A DNA stretch of 64,000 nucleotides from Mesorhizobium sp. L-8-3 (GTDB taxonomy: Bacteria; Pseudomonadota; Alphaproteobacteria; Rhizobiales; Rhizobiaceae): contig NZ_AP023262.1 of assembly GCF_016756615.1 (NCBI RefSeq), positions 2,791,501 to 2,855,500 on the forward strand. Reading direction: 5' to 3'. The translations under genes and the position numbers were made by a program. A model generated the notes under the pieces. The model searched no databases. It was not told where the DNA came from and saw only the letters and a list, made by a program, of their open reading frames with translations. Positions 62,452-64,000 of this stretch are shown here, piece by piece (position 1 is the stretch's first letter; each line of letters opens with the position of its first letter).

Positions 62452-63381
62452 ATGGTATCCGTCCTGCGTCTGGGCCTTGCCCTTCTGCTCCTCCTGTGCC
62501 CCCTGAAAATTGCGCATGCAGCCTGCCAGGGGAAGGAAATATCGGAAGGCGTCTACAAGGCGCCCTTCTGCGTTCCGGCCGGAGCGAAGAAGATCGTCAC
62601 GCTCGATCCGCTCCTGACGCTCGGCCTCTTGTTGGACCTCGAGGTTCCGGTCTTCGCCACGCCCTATATGGCGATCCAGGACGCCAAGGTGCTCGACTTC
62701 GTCAAACAGTCGAAGATGGTCGACCTCGGCAATCCCAAGGAGCCGAGCCTGGAGCGGATCGCGGCGCTGAAGCCCGATCTCATCATCGGCAGCACGGAGG
62801 CACATTCGCAGATCTACGAGAAGGCGTCGAAGATCGCGCCGACGGTCTTCTTCAGCCACATGGACTGGAAGAAATATCTCCGGCTCCTCTCCGAAATTAC
62901 CGGCCGCGAGGCTCCGGCCGAGGAGGCGCTTGCCGCCTATGAGAAGCGCGCCGCTTCGATCCGCGCGCGAATGAAGGACGTGACGGTCTCGGCCGTCCGC
63001 TTCGCTCCGGGCAGGTTCGTCGTCTTCGTCGACGGTCCAGCCGCCTATGCGCCCTTTGCAGTGCTGCACGAGGCCGGCGTGAAGCGCACGGCCTACGAGA
63101 CGGTGACCGACGACACGATCGTCAAGCGGCCGGACTGGGAGGAACTTGCCAATCTCGATGGCGACATTCTTCTCTACGTTTCGGCCAGCGGCTTCGAAAG
63201 CGCACCGGACGACGCGCTCGAGAAGGAGGTCACCAGTAACCCCCTCTGGCAGCTTCTGCCCGCCGTGCGGAACGGTCGCGCCTACCGCGTCGACCGGGCA
63301 ACATGGCAAAGCTTCCATGGCATTGCCTCCGCGCATCGGATCCTCGACGACATCGAACTATACATCCTGGCAGAGCCGTGA
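62452..63381 (+). CDS. Iron-siderophore ABC binding protein (FecB/FepB-like)
   Basis: The 309-residue protein has a signal peptide (LRLGLALLLLLCPLKIAHA) and a type III periplasmic binding fold: KKIVTLDPLLTLGLLLDLEVPVFA, SLERIAALKPDLIIGS and LWQLLPAVRNGRAYRVD. The stop overlaps the permease start by 4 nt (GTGA). With the TonB receptor upstream and the FecCD permease downstream it forms a ferric-siderophore uptake system. Confidence 0.88.
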   Translation: MVSVLRLGLALLLLLCPLKIAHAACQGKEISEGVYKAPFCVPAGAKKIVTLDPLLTLGLLLDLEVPVFATPYMAIQDAKVLDFVKQSKMVDLGNPKEPSLERIAALKPDLIIGSTEAHSQIYEKASKIAPTVFFSHMDWKKYLRLLSEITGREAPAEEALAAYEKRAASIRARMKDVTVSAVRFAPGRFVVFVDGPAAYAPFAVLHEAGVKRTAYETVTDDTIVKRPDWEELANLDGDILLYVSASGFESAPDDALEKEVTSNPLWQLLPAVRNGRAYRVDRATWQSFHGIASAHRILDDIELYILAEP

Positions 63382-64000
63382 CCGCCGGCAACCTGACCGC
63401 AAGCGCCGATGCACGGCGGTTCTCGGCGTTCGCGGCGCTGGGCCTGCTCGTGGCAGTCGTGGCGGTCTGGTCGGTGACGCTCGGCGCGTCGCGCATCGCG
63501 ATCTCCGACGTGCTGGCCGCGATCTTCTCATTCGACGGCTCGCGCGAGCATCTGGTGGTGAGGACCTTGCGCCTGCCGCGCGCGATGGCCGGTCTGCTGT
63601 CGGGCTCGGCGCTCGCCGTCGCCGGCGTGATCATGCAGGCCGTGACCAACAACCCGCTCGCTTCGCCCGGCCTGCTCGGCGTCAATGCGGGTGCGGCCTT
63701 CGCCGTCGTCATGGCCATATCTGTCATCGGGGTGGGATCGAGCAGCGCCCAGGTCTGGTTCGCATTTGGCGGGGCCGGGATCGCGGCGGTCGTCGTCTAT
63801 GCGCTGGCCTCGGCCGGGTCCGTGGGCGCGACCCCGCTCAAGCTTGTGCTCGCCGGCGTGATCGTCACGACGTTCCTGTCCTCGCTGACCACCGCCATCC
63901 TGGTCTTCGACCAGACGACGCTCGACGCCGTACGGCTGTGGACCGCCGGCTCGCTCTCCGGCCGCAGCTTGGCGCAGGTCGCAGCCGTCGCGCCCTACAT
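63378..64000 (+). CDS. FecCD-family iron-siderophore permease (partial)
   Basis: Translation from GTG 63378 gives a membrane protein with VRTLRLPRAMAGLLSGSALAVAG, followed by VIMQAVTNNPLASPGLLGVNAGAAF. This is the hallmark of BtuC/FecCD permeases (RLPR and NPLA.P.LLG). The frame runs open to the window end, so about 207 residues are seen of a typical ~330. It overlaps the binding-protein stop by 4 nt. An ATPase gene is expected beyond the window. Confidence 0.9.
   Translation, partial: MTAGNLTASADARRFSAFAALGLLVAVVAVWSVTLGASRIAISDVLAAIFSFDGSREHLVVRTLRLPRAMAGLLSGSALAVAGVIMQAVTNNPLASPGLLGVNAGAAFAVVMAISVIGVGSSSAQVWFAFGGAGIAAVVVYALASAGSVGATPLKLVLAGVIVTTFLSSLTTAILVFDQTTLDAVRLWTAGSLSGRSLAQVAAVAPY

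Overview
The window is high-GC chromosomal DNA of an alphaproteobacterium, most likely a Hyphomicrobiales member close to Mesorhizobium/Phyllobacteriaceae. Evidence: purine genes of rhizobial type (xdhC, puuD, guaD), small palindromic repeats with CTCCCC/GGGGAG arms typical of these genomes, many LysR/GntR-controlled catabolic islands and ABC uptake systems, and initiator-tRNA attachment-site relics. No rRNA, complete tRNA, CRISPR array or intact transposase was seen.

Layout. 1-1349: end of a xanthine dehydrogenase operon (xdhB 3' end, xdhC). 1350-18067: an aromatic O-demethylation and ring-cleavage cluster. It holds a branched-chain-type ABC importer, a LigM/DesA-type tetrahydrofolate O-demethylase, a GntR regulator, an alpha/beta hydrolase, LigAB dioxygenase, a YciI-like protein, then on the other strand a type I extradiol dioxygenase, GalB-type hydratase, LigK/GalC aldolase, GalD/LigU tautomerase, PurU, a DUF1932-type dehydrogenase, and finally a MetF-like reductase. 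Four copies of an ATGTATACAT-like palindrome precede its transcription units. 18157-24079: purine catabolism resumes (LysR, PuuD, GuaD, a UPF0303 protein, a glycerate kinase), so the aromatic cluster appears to sit inside the purine locus. 24100-28878: a glutamine-synthetase-like enzyme, a class III aminotransferase, a frameshifted relic and a Fic protein.

29000-39250: a 10-kb island bounded by two imperfect ~190-bp direct repeats that each carry the 3' end of tRNA-fMet. It encodes a DMSP-cleavage pathway: LysR, GMC oxidoreductase (DddA-like), DddD, a betaine-type ABC importer and a frameshifted acuI. 39320-47709: mixed accessory DNA with an MFS carrier, a membrane-anchored methyltransferase with a TetR regulator and a clear operator, a block of three decayed genes, an aminotransferase with a GntR regulator, a CmlA/FloR-type exporter and a chimeric relic.

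47803-57168: a methylated-amine/betaine module with two TMADH/OYE-like demethylases, LysR, a non-pyrrolysine MttB homologue, a periplasmic binding protein and a corrinoid protein. 57412-59515: WD40 protein and CobW-family GTPase. 59917-64000: TonB receptor with STN domain, siderophore-binding protein and a FecCD permease cut by the window end.

Three separate modules (methoxy-aromatics, DMSP, methylated amines) obtain carbon from methylated compounds; the first feeds methyl groups to tetrahydrofolate and recycles it with MetF and PurU. Function assignments come from recognising family motifs by eye; no database search was run.
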